The position numbers and the translations under genes were made by a program. Below the pieces are notes generated by a model. The model ran no database searches. It was given only the letters and a program-made list of their open reading frames with translations, and was not told the origin of the DNA. From positions 79,342-143,341 of the forward strand of contig JAUNVA010000006.1 in NCBI GenBank assembly GCA_030537895.1: a stretch of DNA of 64,000 bases, written 5' to 3'. Positions 8,436-18,355 of this stretch are shown here, in pieces. Source of the DNA: Bowdeniella nasicola. Lineage in GTDB: Bacteria > Actinomycetota > Actinomycetes > Actinomycetales > Actinomycetaceae. The stretch's first letter is position 1. Every line of letters starts with the position of its first letter.

Positions 8436-10412
8436 CTAGCTCCCCTGGCGGGCGCGTGCGCCGTCGGGATCCTTGGCGGCATGCACGATCCGCGCATCGA
8501 GGCCGATGGTCTGTCCCCAGGCGTCCATCGAGGTGAGCCCCGCAAGGGCCGCTCGGTAGCGTGCCGCGAGATCCTCCCACTGTTCGGCGAGGGCGCGGTG
8601 CAGGCGCACCGTGCGGGAGAGCTGTCGGAAGAAGAGGTCCCGGTCGCGACGATAGAAGGAGACGCCGGAACCGTCCGAATTGGAAACGAGTGCCGAATCG
8701 TACTGCGCGATCGTCCACCAGCGGGCGGCCGGGAAGGCGATATGCACCTGGGGGGTGTGGGCGGCGTCCTTGCGCGGTCGCCTGAGCTGTTTGCGAAGAG
8801 CATTGGCGGCGATGAGCGCCCGGTAGGGCAGCGGCCCCTTGGCGCGCCGCTTCACGGTCGTGCCAGACAGGGTTGCCTCGGCCTTCGGGAAGTCGGCGCG
8901 GTCGGGTTTCACGCGCGCGTCATCGAAACCGGAACGGATCTCTCGGATTCGCGGGACCGTGGTCTCAAGCGACTCGTGCAGCCGCTCGGGCCCCTCAAGG
9001 ACATCGAGGATCGCGCGGTCGCGCAACTCCACGACCGAGTACTGGGCGGAAACCGCATGCTTGACCTGACCGGCGAAGGACTGGCCGATGAAACCGGCGC
9101 CACCCGGAGCGTGAAGCAGCGCCGCGATGAGGCGGTTGCGTTCGTGGAAGTAGGCCTGCCAGTCCAACGAGTCGTCCTTCGCCTTCCAGGGCACGTGCCA
9201 CAGGGCCATACCCGGCAGGGTGACCGTGGGGTAGCCGGCCTCGGCAGCGCGCAGGCCATATTCGGCATCGTCCCACTTGATGAAAAGCGGCAGCGACAGG
9301 CCGATCTCGCGTACGACGGTGGTGGGGATCAGGCACATCCACCAGCCGTTGTACCCGGCTTCAGCGCGCTGGTGCAGCCACGGGGTCGCGCGGAGTGAGC
9401 GCTGCGAGAAGTCGTGTTCCGATTCGGTTCCCTCGGTCGGCCCCCACCAAAAATCTGCTCCAGAAACGCTCTCGGCAAACGCGTGCAAGGTCGTGGGCTC
9501 GAACATCGAGAACATGTGGCCGCCGACGATCGTCGGCGTCGACGTCGCATTCGCGAAGGTCACGCCGCGGTAGATCCCCTCAGGCTCAACGCGCACATCG
9601 TCGTCGAGCAGCAACACGTACTCGCTACCGCGTGCGCTGGCTTCGATCATGCCGCGCGAGAACCCGCCCGATCCGCCAAGGTTGCCCTGAGAGACAACCC
9701 TCAGCTGGGAGCCGAGCCGCCCCGCGACGGCGTCGAAGCGCGGGTGATCGGAGACCTTCTGGGTGCCCTGGTCGACGACGACGATCTCGTTCACGTAATC
9801 GCCGAGCAGGTCACTCGCGGCGAGCTGTTCGAGGACGGTCACGCAGTCCTCGGTGCGGTTAAAGGTCGTGATCGCGATGCTCGCGCGGCCGCCCGCCCGC
9901 TCGATCCGCTCATCCGTCTCCCAGTGGGCGCTCTCGATCGTGAGGTCACTCGCCCCCGAGACGGCGTCGAACCAGTACCAGCCCCCGTCGCCGAACGTAT
10001 CGAGTGGCAGGTCGAAGGTGAGCGTCTGGCTGCCTTCACCGCTCACCTCGGCGGCATCGATCCTAAACCCGTGGCCCCGCGCGTTCGAGCGCGACACAAG
10101 GATCTGCCCCACCCCGGAGGCGGTCACGCTGAGGCGGATGGAGCGCACCTCGGTGTGCACGGCCCAGTACGCGGCTGGAAAGGCGTTCATATAGGTGGCA
10201 AACGACGTGCGTGATCCAGCCGGGACCCGGTAGGAACGGCGCGAGAGCACCTGTGAGGCTTGCTGCCGGTCTGGCTCTCGGAGCACCTCAACGTCACGCT
10301 CTCGGCGGGCATCCTTCACCCGTCCCGGGTGCTCTCCCTCGGCATAGAGCGGGAGCAGGTCGGGATCGCGGTCATCGGCGAATACGACGCGCTGAAGGAT
10401 GGTCGGACTCAT
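8436..10412 (-). CDS. glfT2: GlfT2-like polymerising galactofuranosyltransferase (GT2)
   Basis: 658 residues, close to the 637 of mycobacterial GlfT2, which extends galactan with alternating beta-1,5 and beta-1,6 galactofuranose from UDP-Galf. An N-terminal beta-sandwich domain (about 1-170) precedes the GT-A domain. Visible motifs: FNRTED near 184-189, NLGGSGGFSRG near 244-254, DDD at 270-272 (metal/UDP binding), WDD at 380-382 (catalytic base region) and His 406 in ALWHVPW. The C-terminal helical domain runs to the end. It sits between DUF6541 and the exporter genes behind glf, which supplies UDP-Galf. Linkage specificity is inferred from the family. Confidence 0.88.
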   Translation of the reverse strand: MSPTILQRVVFADDRDPDLLPLYAEGEHPGRVKDARRERDVEVLREPDRQQASQVLSRRSYRVPAGSRTSFATYMNAFPAAYWAVHTEVRSIRLSVTASGVGQILVSRSNARGHGFRIDAAEVSGEGSQTLTFDLPLDTFGDGGWYWFDAVSGASDLTIESAHWETDERIERAGGRASIAITTFNRTEDCVTVLEQLAASDLLGDYVNEIVVVDQGTQKVSDHPRFDAVAGRLGSQLRVVSQGNLGGSGGFSRGMIEASARGSEYVLLLDDDVRVEPEGIYRGVTFANATSTPTIVGGHMFSMFEPTTLHAFAESVSGADFWWGPTEGTESEHDFSQRSLRATPWLHQRAEAGYNGWWMCLIPTTVVREIGLSLPLFIKWDDAEYGLRAAEAGYPTVTLPGMALWHVPWKAKDDSLDWQAYFHERNRLIAALLHAPGGAGFIGQSFAGQVKHAVSAQYSVVELRDRAILDVLEGPERLHESLETTVPRIREIRSGFDDARVKPDRADFPKAEATLSGTTVKRRAKGPLPYRALIAANALRKQLRRPRKDAAHTPQVHIAFPAARWWTIAQYDSALVSNSDGSGVSFYRRDRDLFFRQLSRTVRLHRALAEQWEDLAARYRAALAGLTSMDAWGQTIGLDARIVHAAKDPDGARARQGS

Positions 10413-10437
10413 GAGTGTATCTACCTCACAGCTGTGG

Positions 10438-12438
10438 CTACTCGGGGCATTCGGTCAGTTTTGCCAGCCGCATGCCGTCCCGTTCCAATACGACCTCGGC
10501 GACGCCGGAGTCGATCGCCCCCATTATGCCGTCATAGTCCTCGACCCTCACATCGTGGGGCCACAGGAAGCCGCGCAGCTCGATCACCCAGTGGACGTTC
10601 AATTCTTCGGCCGCCGGACACACCTCCGGGTCGGTGGCCGCGTCCATGAGCCGGTCCGAGAGGATTGCGCGGTACCGGTTCCACCGCATGTCGATGTGGG
10701 AGAAGAGCGGGTAATCCCCACCGATCGCCCACAGGAGGACAGAACCATCCCAGGGGTTATTGGCGACTACGTCTCCGTCCGGGATGATCGCGGCCGCCTC
10801 CTCTAAGAAGGCCACCTCCTCCTCGTCCACGAGCTTCCCGTTCGTGTGCATCGCGTGGATGGGTTCGCGGGCGGGGCGCAACAGGGAGAGTGCGGACAGC
10901 GCCACGACGAGGACGAGGAGGATCGCAACCGGGCGCTGCGCCCGAGACGGCGCCGTGAAGGCGGTAGTGATCCGCGCGGTGAGCGAGCGGATGAAGGGGG
11001 CCACGCCGGCCGCGAAGAGCATAATTTCGGTGACCGCGAGTAGGGCGGCGATGCGGAACGGGTCCGTGTACCACACGCCGATGAGCCAGGAGCGCAACGG
11101 CTCGCCGACGGATCGGGCGACCGCATAAAGCGCGAGGAGAGAAACGTGGGCCAGGGGCAGCCAGCGCCGGTCCCGGATCCGCAACGTGGCGAGGAACCCG
11201 AGCACGATGACGCCCGCGACGATGAGCCCACCGACACCCGTGAGGTTCACCCCGTTGGTGCGTAAGACGAGGGCCTCGCCGAGCGCCTGACTGGCAGAGA
11301 GGTCGGGATTCCAATATCCCTTAGTGCGGAGGTTGGCAATCAGGGGGATTTGGAAGGAGACCCAGTTCGCTGCGCCCAGACCCGCGAGGAGGGCAAGCCA
11401 GCCGAGTGCGATCCGCCCCCAGGTGTGGCGGTCCCAGCGGATAGCCCGCCATGTCGCGCTGATGAGTGGAGCAGTGAGGAGTGCGAGCCCGAAGACGGCG
11501 AGCGCAAACACGGCGTTCGGCTGAGCGAGCGCGAGGCCCGGTAGAGTCCCGACCACGATGAGGAAGTCGAGCCACCGCGACATGCGGGGCCCGCGGGCGG
11601 CAGCCGAAAGCAGCGCCGCAACCGCGGCGGGCAGGAGCGCGTAGGCCAGGAAGTTCGGGTAAAGGATCCCAAAGCCCAACACGATGAAGGGGAATTGCGG
11701 GCAGGTGGCTGCAAAGCCGGTGGCGAGCGCGACCTTCACGTCGTCGTCTCCAAAGACGGCGCGCGCGAGACCAAGGATGGTGGCGGGCCACGCGAGGGCG
11801 GCCACGGCAATGACGACGGCGTTGGTTGCGGCGGGGATGCTCACTCCCGTCGCCGCATAGACGAGGGCGACGAGCGCGTGCCAGGCAGCCGGGTAGAAGA
11901 CGGGGCTGTCCGGGGTGGCGCTCGCCGTCGTGATCGCGAGTGAGGAGGCGTTACCCGTCTGGTCGATCAACGCAACCGTGTTCAGGTGGAAGGAGGTGTC
12001 GTAGGACTGGGCGATGGCCTCCACGCTCCCGATGGAGCGGGCGAGGGCGATGGACAGCAGGGCCGCCGCGGCTAGGTAGGCCAGGGCAGGTAGCCACCGT
12101 GCGGAACCTCGGGGCGCGCGTCGCACCGCGGGGCCGGGCTGGGCGCCGCCCCCAAGACGGATGCGGGGCTTGCGACTCCGGTGCGCGAGGACGCCCAGCG
12201 GCAGCGCGAGGAGGACACCAACCCCCGTGAGAGCCGCCACCGGCAATGGCGACCACGCCCACCCGAGAACGGGAGCGCCGAGCGCCGCGAGTGCGATGAG
12301 TGAGACCGAGAACGCCGGAGCAAGTGTGAGGCAGCGCCGCCACGGCAGGAAGAGTGCGGCGCCGAGGGCCGTGCCGGGCATGAAGAGGAGCAGCCCGGCA
12401 TAGAGGATCGCCGGGATGGCGCCAAGCCAGTCGAGCAC
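10438..12438 (-). CDS. DUF6541 multispanning membrane protein, copy 1 (galactan operon)
   Basis: About 666 residues with roughly 12-14 hydrophobic helices and a soluble C-terminal domain. Signature places: D-T-S-F-H-L early in the first large outer loop (around residue 175), FYPAAWHAL shortly after, and NNPWDGSVLLWAIGG in the C-terminal domain. The family is actinobacterial and has no proven reaction. The layout (acidic residue plus FH in the first outer loop, many helices, extracytoplasmic tail) is what GT-C glycosyltransferases show, so I infer a lipid-linked sugar transferase. The frame is open upstream into glf; I chose GTG at 12438, 4 nt after the glf stop. Two divergent copies lie at 20695 and 32658. 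Confidence 0.75.
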   Translation of the reverse strand: MLDWLGAIPAILYAGLLLFMPGTALGAALFLPWRRCLTLAPAFSVSLIALAALGAPVLGWAWSPLPVAALTGVGVLLALPLGVLAHRSRKPRIRLGGGAQPGPAVRRAPRGSARWLPALAYLAAAALLSIALARSIGSVEAIAQSYDTSFHLNTVALIDQTGNASSLAITTASATPDSPVFYPAAWHALVALVYAATGVSIPAATNAVVIAVAALAWPATILGLARAVFGDDDVKVALATGFAATCPQFPFIVLGFGILYPNFLAYALLPAAVAALLSAAARGPRMSRWLDFLIVVGTLPGLALAQPNAVFALAVFGLALLTAPLISATWRAIRWDRHTWGRIALGWLALLAGLGAANWVSFQIPLIANLRTKGYWNPDLSASQALGEALVLRTNGVNLTGVGGLIVAGVIVLGFLATLRIRDRRWLPLAHVSLLALYAVARSVGEPLRSWLIGVWYTDPFRIAALLAVTEIMLFAAGVAPFIRSLTARITTAFTAPSRAQRPVAILLVLVVALSALSLLRPAREPIHAMHTNGKLVDEEEVAFLEEAAAIIPDGDVVANNPWDGSVLLWAIGGDYPLFSHIDMRWNRYRAILSDRLMDAATDPEVCPAAEELNVHWVIELRGFLWPHDVRVEDYDGIMGAIDSGVAEVVLERDGMRLAKLTECPE

Positions 12439-12442
12439 GAGC

Positions 12443-13612
<1,170 letters not shown>

Positions 13613-13703
13613 TCACACCTTCCTTGACCGTTGTAGCGGCGCGGCTTGGAGCGGGGCGCCGGGACTAGATCGCAGTCTAGCGGCCCAGTCCAAGTCCCGG
13701 CGG

Positions 13704-13709
13704 TAGACT
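13704..13709 (+). promoter_or_regulatory. -10 box TAGACT of mgtE
   Basis: TAGACT would start a transcript near 13716, giving a leader of about 30 nt that holds GGAGG (13738-13742) just before the ATG at 13748. No Mg2+-sensing M-box could fit in so short a leader. Confidence 0.4.
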
Positions 13710-13747
13710 CGCGGGACGCCACTGGCCAGACCAGGAATGGAGGACGC

Positions 13748-15085
13748 ATGCTGCAGGAACTCGAGGACCGCTTGACGCAAGACCTCTCGAGTGGGGATGT
13801 TGGAAAGCTGTCCCAACTGGCGGCCGAGGCCTCGATTCCCGACCTGATTGGCGTCGTCGAACATATCCCCGCTAAACGCGCCGCCGTCGTCTTCCGCCTC
13901 CTCGCCAAGGATCGGGCCCTCGAGGTCTTCGAAGCCCTCGATGCGGGCCACCAAGCCGACCTCCTGGACGCTCTGCGTGATGAGCAGGTCTCCTCTCTCT
14001 TCATTGATCTCGACCCGGACGATCGGGCCGCTCTGCTCGACGAGGTCCCGGCCACCGTCGCCGATAAGCTGCTGCGCGGTCTGCCCCGCCACGAGAGGGA
14101 CCTCACGGCGGGTCTTCTTGGGTACCCGAAGGGCGCGATCGGGCGACGCATGTCCCCCGAGGTGGTGCCCATCCGCGAGAGCCGCACCGTTGGCTACGCG
14201 CTCGACCTGTTGCGGGCCCGCGAGGACGAATACGAGACGCTTTACATGGTCCCGATCATGGACGAAACGCGGCGGCTCGTCGGTGTCGTTTCTCTGCGCG
14301 ATCTCTTTACCGCGGATCCCGACGCGCAGGTCTCGGAGATCATGAATGCTCCCGTCTCCGCGCTCGCCACCGACCCGAGTGAGGACGTGGCACGCCAGCT
14401 GCTCGCGATCAACCGCATCGCGATGCCGATCGTGGACGCCGAACAGCGGATCGTTGGCGTGCTCACGGTCGATGACGCCCTCGAGATCGTTGAGGCCGCC
14501 GACACCGAAGACGCGGCCCGACACGGTGGTCACGAGCCGCTGCGGCGCCCCTATCTGTCCACACCCGTGATGTCGGTGGTGCGCTCACGTATCGTATGGC
14601 TCCTCGTACTCGCCGTCTCCGCCGTCCTCACGGTGCAGGTCCTCGAGGTATTTGAGGCCACGCTCGATGAGGTCGTGGTCCTCGCACTTTTCATCCCGCT
14701 TCTCACTGGCACCGGCGGCAACACCGGTAACCAGGCAGCAACCACGGTCACGCGTGCCCTCGCCCTCGGCGATGTATGGAACCGCGACGTCCTGACCGTC
14801 CTGTGGCGCGAGGCGCGGACGGGGTTCCTGCTCGGCGCGGTCCTCGGGGCTCTAGGGTTCGTGGCCGCCACGGCGGTCTACGGAGTCGACATCGGCATGG
14901 TCATCGGACTCACCCTCGTCTCGGTGTGCACGATGGCGGCGTCGATCGGCGGGATCATGCCGATCATCGCGAAGGCGGTCGGCGCCGATCCCGCGGTCTT
15001 TTCTAACCCGTTCATCTCCACCTTCTGCGATGCCACGGGCCTCATCATGTACTTCATGATCGCCAAGGCCGTCCTCGGGATTTAG
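13748..15085 (+). CDS. mgtE: MgtE-type Mg2+ channel/transporter
   Basis: 445 residues in the usual MgtE order: an N-terminal superhelical domain (about 1-130) with DRAALLDEVP repeats, paired CBS domains (about 135-255, with YMVPIMDE and VGVLTVDDALE), a connecting helix, and five membrane helices. The pore segment contains GTGGNTGNQAATTVTRAL, the conserved Gly/Asn signature. Mg2+ bound between the CBS and N domains closes the channel (family knowledge). Start ATG follows GGAGG at a good distance; the frame is open further upstream but unsupported. The gene interrupts the glycopolymer locus without an obvious link to it. Confidence 0.95.
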   Translation: MLQELEDRLTQDLSSGDVGKLSQLAAEASIPDLIGVVEHIPAKRAAVVFRLLAKDRALEVFEALDAGHQADLLDALRDEQVSSLFIDLDPDDRAALLDEVPATVADKLLRGLPRHERDLTAGLLGYPKGAIGRRMSPEVVPIRESRTVGYALDLLRAREDEYETLYMVPIMDETRRLVGVVSLRDLFTADPDAQVSEIMNAPVSALATDPSEDVARQLLAINRIAMPIVDAEQRIVGVLTVDDALEIVEAADTEDAARHGGHEPLRRPYLSTPVMSVVRSRIVWLLVLAVSAVLTVQVLEVFEATLDEVVVLALFIPLLTGTGGNTGNQAATTVTRALALGDVWNRDVLTVLWREARTGFLLGAVLGALGFVAATAVYGVDIGMVIGLTLVSVCTMAASIGGIMPIIAKAVGADPAVFSNPFISTFCDATGLIMYFMIAKAVLGI

Positions 15086-15118
15086 TCGGGCATCTCCTTG
15101 GCCCCATCCGCGCGCACG

Positions 15119-16903
15119 TTACGGACGCCAACCGGTGCGCATGGCCGCGCGGTAGGCGACCCGCTTCACACCGGCCGGTACGAGGCGGTAGCCACCTCGC
15201 ACGACCAGATTGCGCAGTGCCTGCAGGGGCGTCGTGAAGCCCGCCTGGAACATGGCTCGTTGCAGATTCCATTCCGCGCGCAGCATGTCGGTGCCACCGC
15301 GACGCTCGTAGGCGCCTGCGCCAACCCGGTAGTAGACGAGGACGTCGGGGAGGTTCGCCACGCGCGCACCAGCGTGGATCATGCGGGCGAACAGCCAGTA
15401 ATCCTCCATGGCGGTGGCATCGTCGTAGCCGCCTGCAGCTCGCACCGCGCTGGCGCGGAAGACGACCGTCGGGTGGTTCACGGGATCGCGCAGTGGCAGC
15501 ACGCGGCGGATCTCCTCCGCTCGCGCTGGCATGGCGCGCACAAGGCCCGGCCGGCTCTCGTCGTCGTCGAATTCGGCGATCGCGGAACCGAGCAGGTCCA
15601 GGCCCGCCATGAGTGGGATCTGGGTGGAGAAACGGTGGGGCAGGCAGATATCGTCGGCATCCGCTCGCGCGACGACGTCGTGGGTGCACGCCTCAAGTCC
15701 GGCGCTCAGCGCGGCGGACAGGCCGACGTTGCGCTCGAGTTCAACGAGACGGATGCGGCTCGGCGCCGCAAGCTCGGCCGCGCGTGTCAGGACGGTGGTG
15801 AGGCCGGGGCCCACCGGGCCGTCCCGCACGATGACGATCTCATCGGGGATGAGCTCTTGGTCCCGCGAGACCGAGCGTAGCGCCCGTTCCACGTGGGCGG
15901 CGTCGTCGCCAGCGTAGACCGGGAGCAGGACGGAAAACGCATGGGGGACGCCATGTGCTGCGGGAGGTGGGGTCCCGAGACTGACGGTGCGCGCGTCGGG
16001 CGCCGCTGGCGTTGCCGCGAGGATGCGCGTGACGGAGCGCGGGGCGCGCAGGGCAGCCCACAGTCCGCGTCGAGCATGGGAGAGCAGGGCTCGCCGCTGA
16101 CCCGAGGCGGCGATGGTCTGGCCCCAGCGCAGCACGGTGCGGCCGCCGTAGAGCGCAGTCTCAAGTGGGCCGAGGGCCCGCGAGCGCGTGTACATCCACA
16201 CCTTGTTACGCACCTCGTTGAAGAAGCGGGCACCCGGGTCGGTCTCCGAGGCTCCGAACGTGCGGGTGAGGTGCGTGACGACCGAGTCGGGCACGTACAG
16301 GCCGACACGGCGGCGCAGCAGGCGGGCCGTGTACTCGAAATCGTCGTTCCATAGGAAGTAGTCGGCCTCTGGTAGGCCGTCCTCCCAGATGGCACGCGAA
16401 TCGATGAGGATCGAGACGAAGGAGGCCGAGCGGATCTGGCGACACCCAACGGCGCGGGCGTGTTCCGCGAGGTCCGGCGCCACCAGCGGCCGTGTGCGCG
16501 GCGTATTCATCGGGTGGTCGCGCCCGTCGTGCCAGACGACCCGCGACGCGAGGACCGCGGGGGAGCCCGGGTAGGCGTCTCGAGCCCTCAGCAGTGCCGC
16601 GAGAGCGCCCGGACTCGGCACCGTGTCGTCGTCCATCACCCAGACCAGGTCGGCCCGGTGATGGGCCACGGCGCGCGCGATCCCGGCGGCAAACCCGCCG
16701 GCCCCACCAAGGTTCTTCTCCATGGTGAGGACTTCGCTCACCGTGGGGTGACGGCGCGCGAGGTCACCGGACCCGTCGGTGGAGGCGTTGTCGATTACCA
16801 CCACCTGATCAAGGGGCCGTTCCTGGGCGGCGAGGGCATCGAGCGTGCGGGTGAGGAGGTCGCGCCGGTTATAGGCGACGACGACGGCGCAAATCCTCTC
16901 CAT
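15119..16903 (-). CDS. GlfT1-like glycosyltransferase fused to a second GT2 domain
   Basis: 594 residues, about twice the size of GlfT1. Domain 1 (1-290) has AVVVAYNRRDLLTRTL, NLGGAGGFAAGI (64-75), DDD at 91-93 and WNDD at 185-188, the pattern of galactofuranosyltransferase 1, which starts galactan on the lipid-linked primer. A Pro/Ala linker (about 295-320) leads to domain 2 (322-560), an ordinary GT2 fold with FSVLLPVYAGDD, DADD at 415-418 and MEDYWLF at 499-505. Both active-site motifs look intact, so one chain may do two successive transfers. It begins 4 nt after the UDP-HexNAc dehydrogenase stop. Acceptor and second sugar are unknown. Confidence 0.8.
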   Translation of the reverse strand: MERICAVVVAYNRRDLLTRTLDALAAQERPLDQVVVIDNASTDGSGDLARRHPTVSEVLTMEKNLGGAGGFAAGIARAVAHHRADLVWVMDDDTVPSPGALAALLRARDAYPGSPAVLASRVVWHDGRDHPMNTPRTRPLVAPDLAEHARAVGCRQIRSASFVSILIDSRAIWEDGLPEADYFLWNDDFEYTARLLRRRVGLYVPDSVVTHLTRTFGASETDPGARFFNEVRNKVWMYTRSRALGPLETALYGGRTVLRWGQTIAASGQRRALLSHARRGLWAALRAPRSVTRILAATPAAPDARTVSLGTPPPAAHGVPHAFSVLLPVYAGDDAAHVERALRSVSRDQELIPDEIVIVRDGPVGPGLTTVLTRAAELAAPSRIRLVELERNVGLSAALSAGLEACTHDVVARADADDICLPHRFSTQIPLMAGLDLLGSAIAEFDDDESRPGLVRAMPARAEEIRRVLPLRDPVNHPTVVFRASAVRAAGGYDDATAMEDYWLFARMIHAGARVANLPDVLVYYRVGAGAYERRGGTDMLRAEWNLQRAMFQAGFTTPLQALRNLVVRGGYRLVPAGVKRVAYRAAMRTGWRP

Positions 16904-16907
16904 GCCT

Positions 16908-18206
16908 CTACTGGGCGCGATCGCCGATGACGAGGCGCGGGGTGCCGCGCCAGCGTTCGGGGTCGGTCACGCGGCGCCCGTCGAACAGCACCTTGACAGC
17001 CGGGAAATCGGCGGGTCCAACCTCGGCATATTCGGGATGGTCGGCCTGCACGATCACGGCGTCGACTTCCTCACCCAGGTGATAGGGGGTCCAGCCGAAG
17101 CCCGCGAGCTCCTCGTCGGAGAACATCGGATCGTGCACGCTCACCTCGGCGCCGCGCTCGGTGAGCTCGGTGACGGTGCGGAACACACCGGAGAATGCCG
17201 TCTCCTTCACCTTTCCGCGGTAGGAGGCGCCGAGAACGGCGACGCGCTGGCCCTTGAGAGAGCCGAGGACCGACTCGACGCGCCGCACCACATACAGCGG
17301 CATGTCGGCGTTGAACTGGCGGGCGGTGCGCACGATGCTCGCGTCCGGGTCGGTCGACAGGTAGAGGCGCGGATAGACCGGAATGCAGTGCCCGCCGACC
17401 GCGATACCGGGGCGGTGAATGTGGGAGTATGGCTGTGAGTTGCAGGCATCGATGACGGCATTAACGTCGAGGCCGACCTTGTCAGCGTAGACCGCGAACT
17501 GGTTGGCCAGGCCGATGTTCACGTCCCGGTAGGTAGTCTCGGCGAGCTTCGCCATCTCTGCGGCCTCGGCGCTGCCCAGGTCCCACACGCCGTTGGCGCG
17601 TGGCAGGTCCGGACGCTCGTCAAAGCTGAGGACCGCCTCGTAGAACTCAACGGCGCGTTTCGCGCCTTCCTCGCTAAGGCCGCCCACGAGTTTCGGGTAC
17701 TTGCGCAGGTCCTCGAACACCCGCCCCGTGAGGACGCGCTCCGGAGAGAAGACCAGGTGGAACTCGCTGCCCTCCTTGAGGCCGGAGCCCTCCTCAATCA
17801 TGGGCCGCCAGCGGTTCCGCGTGGTGCCTACGGGCAGGGTGGTTTCGTAGGAGATGAGCGTGCCCGGGGTGAGGTGCTTCGCAAGGGAACGGGTGGCGGC
17901 ATCCATCCAGGCGAAGTCCGGGGCCCAGGTTTCGTCGTTCACGAATAGTGGTACGACAACGACGACGGCCTCCGAGTCGGGGATCGCGTCGGCGTAGTCG
18001 GTGGTGGCGCGCAAGCGGCCGGCGGGAACGAGCTCGGAGAGCTTCTCCTGTAGGTGTGCCTCTCCGGGGAAGGGTTCCGTCGCCTCGTTGATGGCGGCAA
18101 CGGTCTTCTCGTTGACGTCCACACCCACGACCTCGTGGCCGGCGTCGGCGAACTGGACGGCGAGGGGGAGGCCGATCTTCCCCATGGCAACAACGGCGAT
18201 ACGCAT
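16908..18206 (-). CDS. UDP-HexNAc 6-dehydrogenase (WbpA/WecC family)
   Basis: 432 residues. A UDP-sugar dehydrogenase oxidising C6 to a carboxylate with two NAD+. Seen: N-terminal Rossmann VVAMGKIGLPLAVQFADAG, YETTLPVGTT, FSPERVLTG, central helix EMAKLAETTYRDVNIGLANQ, and catalytic Cys in VGGHCIPVYPRLY. The substrate could be UDP-GlcNAc (WbpA) or UDP-ManNAc (WecC). The linked WbpI-like epimerase and the wlbA/B/C-like genes favour UDP-GlcNAc to UDP-GlcNAcA as the first step of a diacetamido-uronate pathway (inference). ATG at 18206 is preceded by TAGGAG at 8 nt; upstream extension is unsupported. Confidence 0.88.
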   Translation of the reverse strand: MRIAVVAMGKIGLPLAVQFADAGHEVVGVDVNEKTVAAINEATEPFPGEAHLQEKLSELVPAGRLRATTDYADAIPDSEAVVVVVPLFVNDETWAPDFAWMDAATRSLAKHLTPGTLISYETTLPVGTTRNRWRPMIEEGSGLKEGSEFHLVFSPERVLTGRVFEDLRKYPKLVGGLSEEGAKRAVEFYEAVLSFDERPDLPRANGVWDLGSAEAAEMAKLAETTYRDVNIGLANQFAVYADKVGLDVNAVIDACNSQPYSHIHRPGIAVGGHCIPVYPRLYLSTDPDASIVRTARQFNADMPLYVVRRVESVLGSLKGQRVAVLGASYRGKVKETAFSGVFRTVTELTERGAEVSVHDPMFSDEELAGFGWTPYHLGEEVDAVIVQADHPEYAEVGPADFPAVKVLFDGRRVTDPERWRGTPRLVIGDRAQ

Positions 18207-18343
18207 GCGTTTTGCTCCTACGTTGGATTGTGACGCCACGACGGACGCGGCGCGCCACCAGTCTAACCGTGAGCTCTCGACCGTGGGAGGTTCATATCCG
18301 CAGCGAAGACGAAGACAGCACACAACACCTCAGTTGACAGCGA

Positions 18344-18349
18344 TAGACT
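18344..18349 (+). promoter_or_regulatory. -10 box TAGACT of the 2-epimerase gene (leaderless)
   Basis: TAGACT is followed by 6 nt and the ATG at 18356. Confidence 0.5.
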
Positions 18350-18355
18350 CCTGGC

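Noticed and set aside
16908..18206. UDP-glucose 6-dehydrogenase making UDP-glucuronate
   Set aside because: Motifs fit the UDP-HexNAc branch better and the linked epimerase and wlb genes need an acetamido-uronate; not fully excluded, since the C5-epimerase would suit glucuronate.
18334..18339. TTGACA before the 2-epimerase gene as a -35 box
   Set aside because: It is only 4 bp from the TAGACT -10 box, so the spacing is impossible for that pair.
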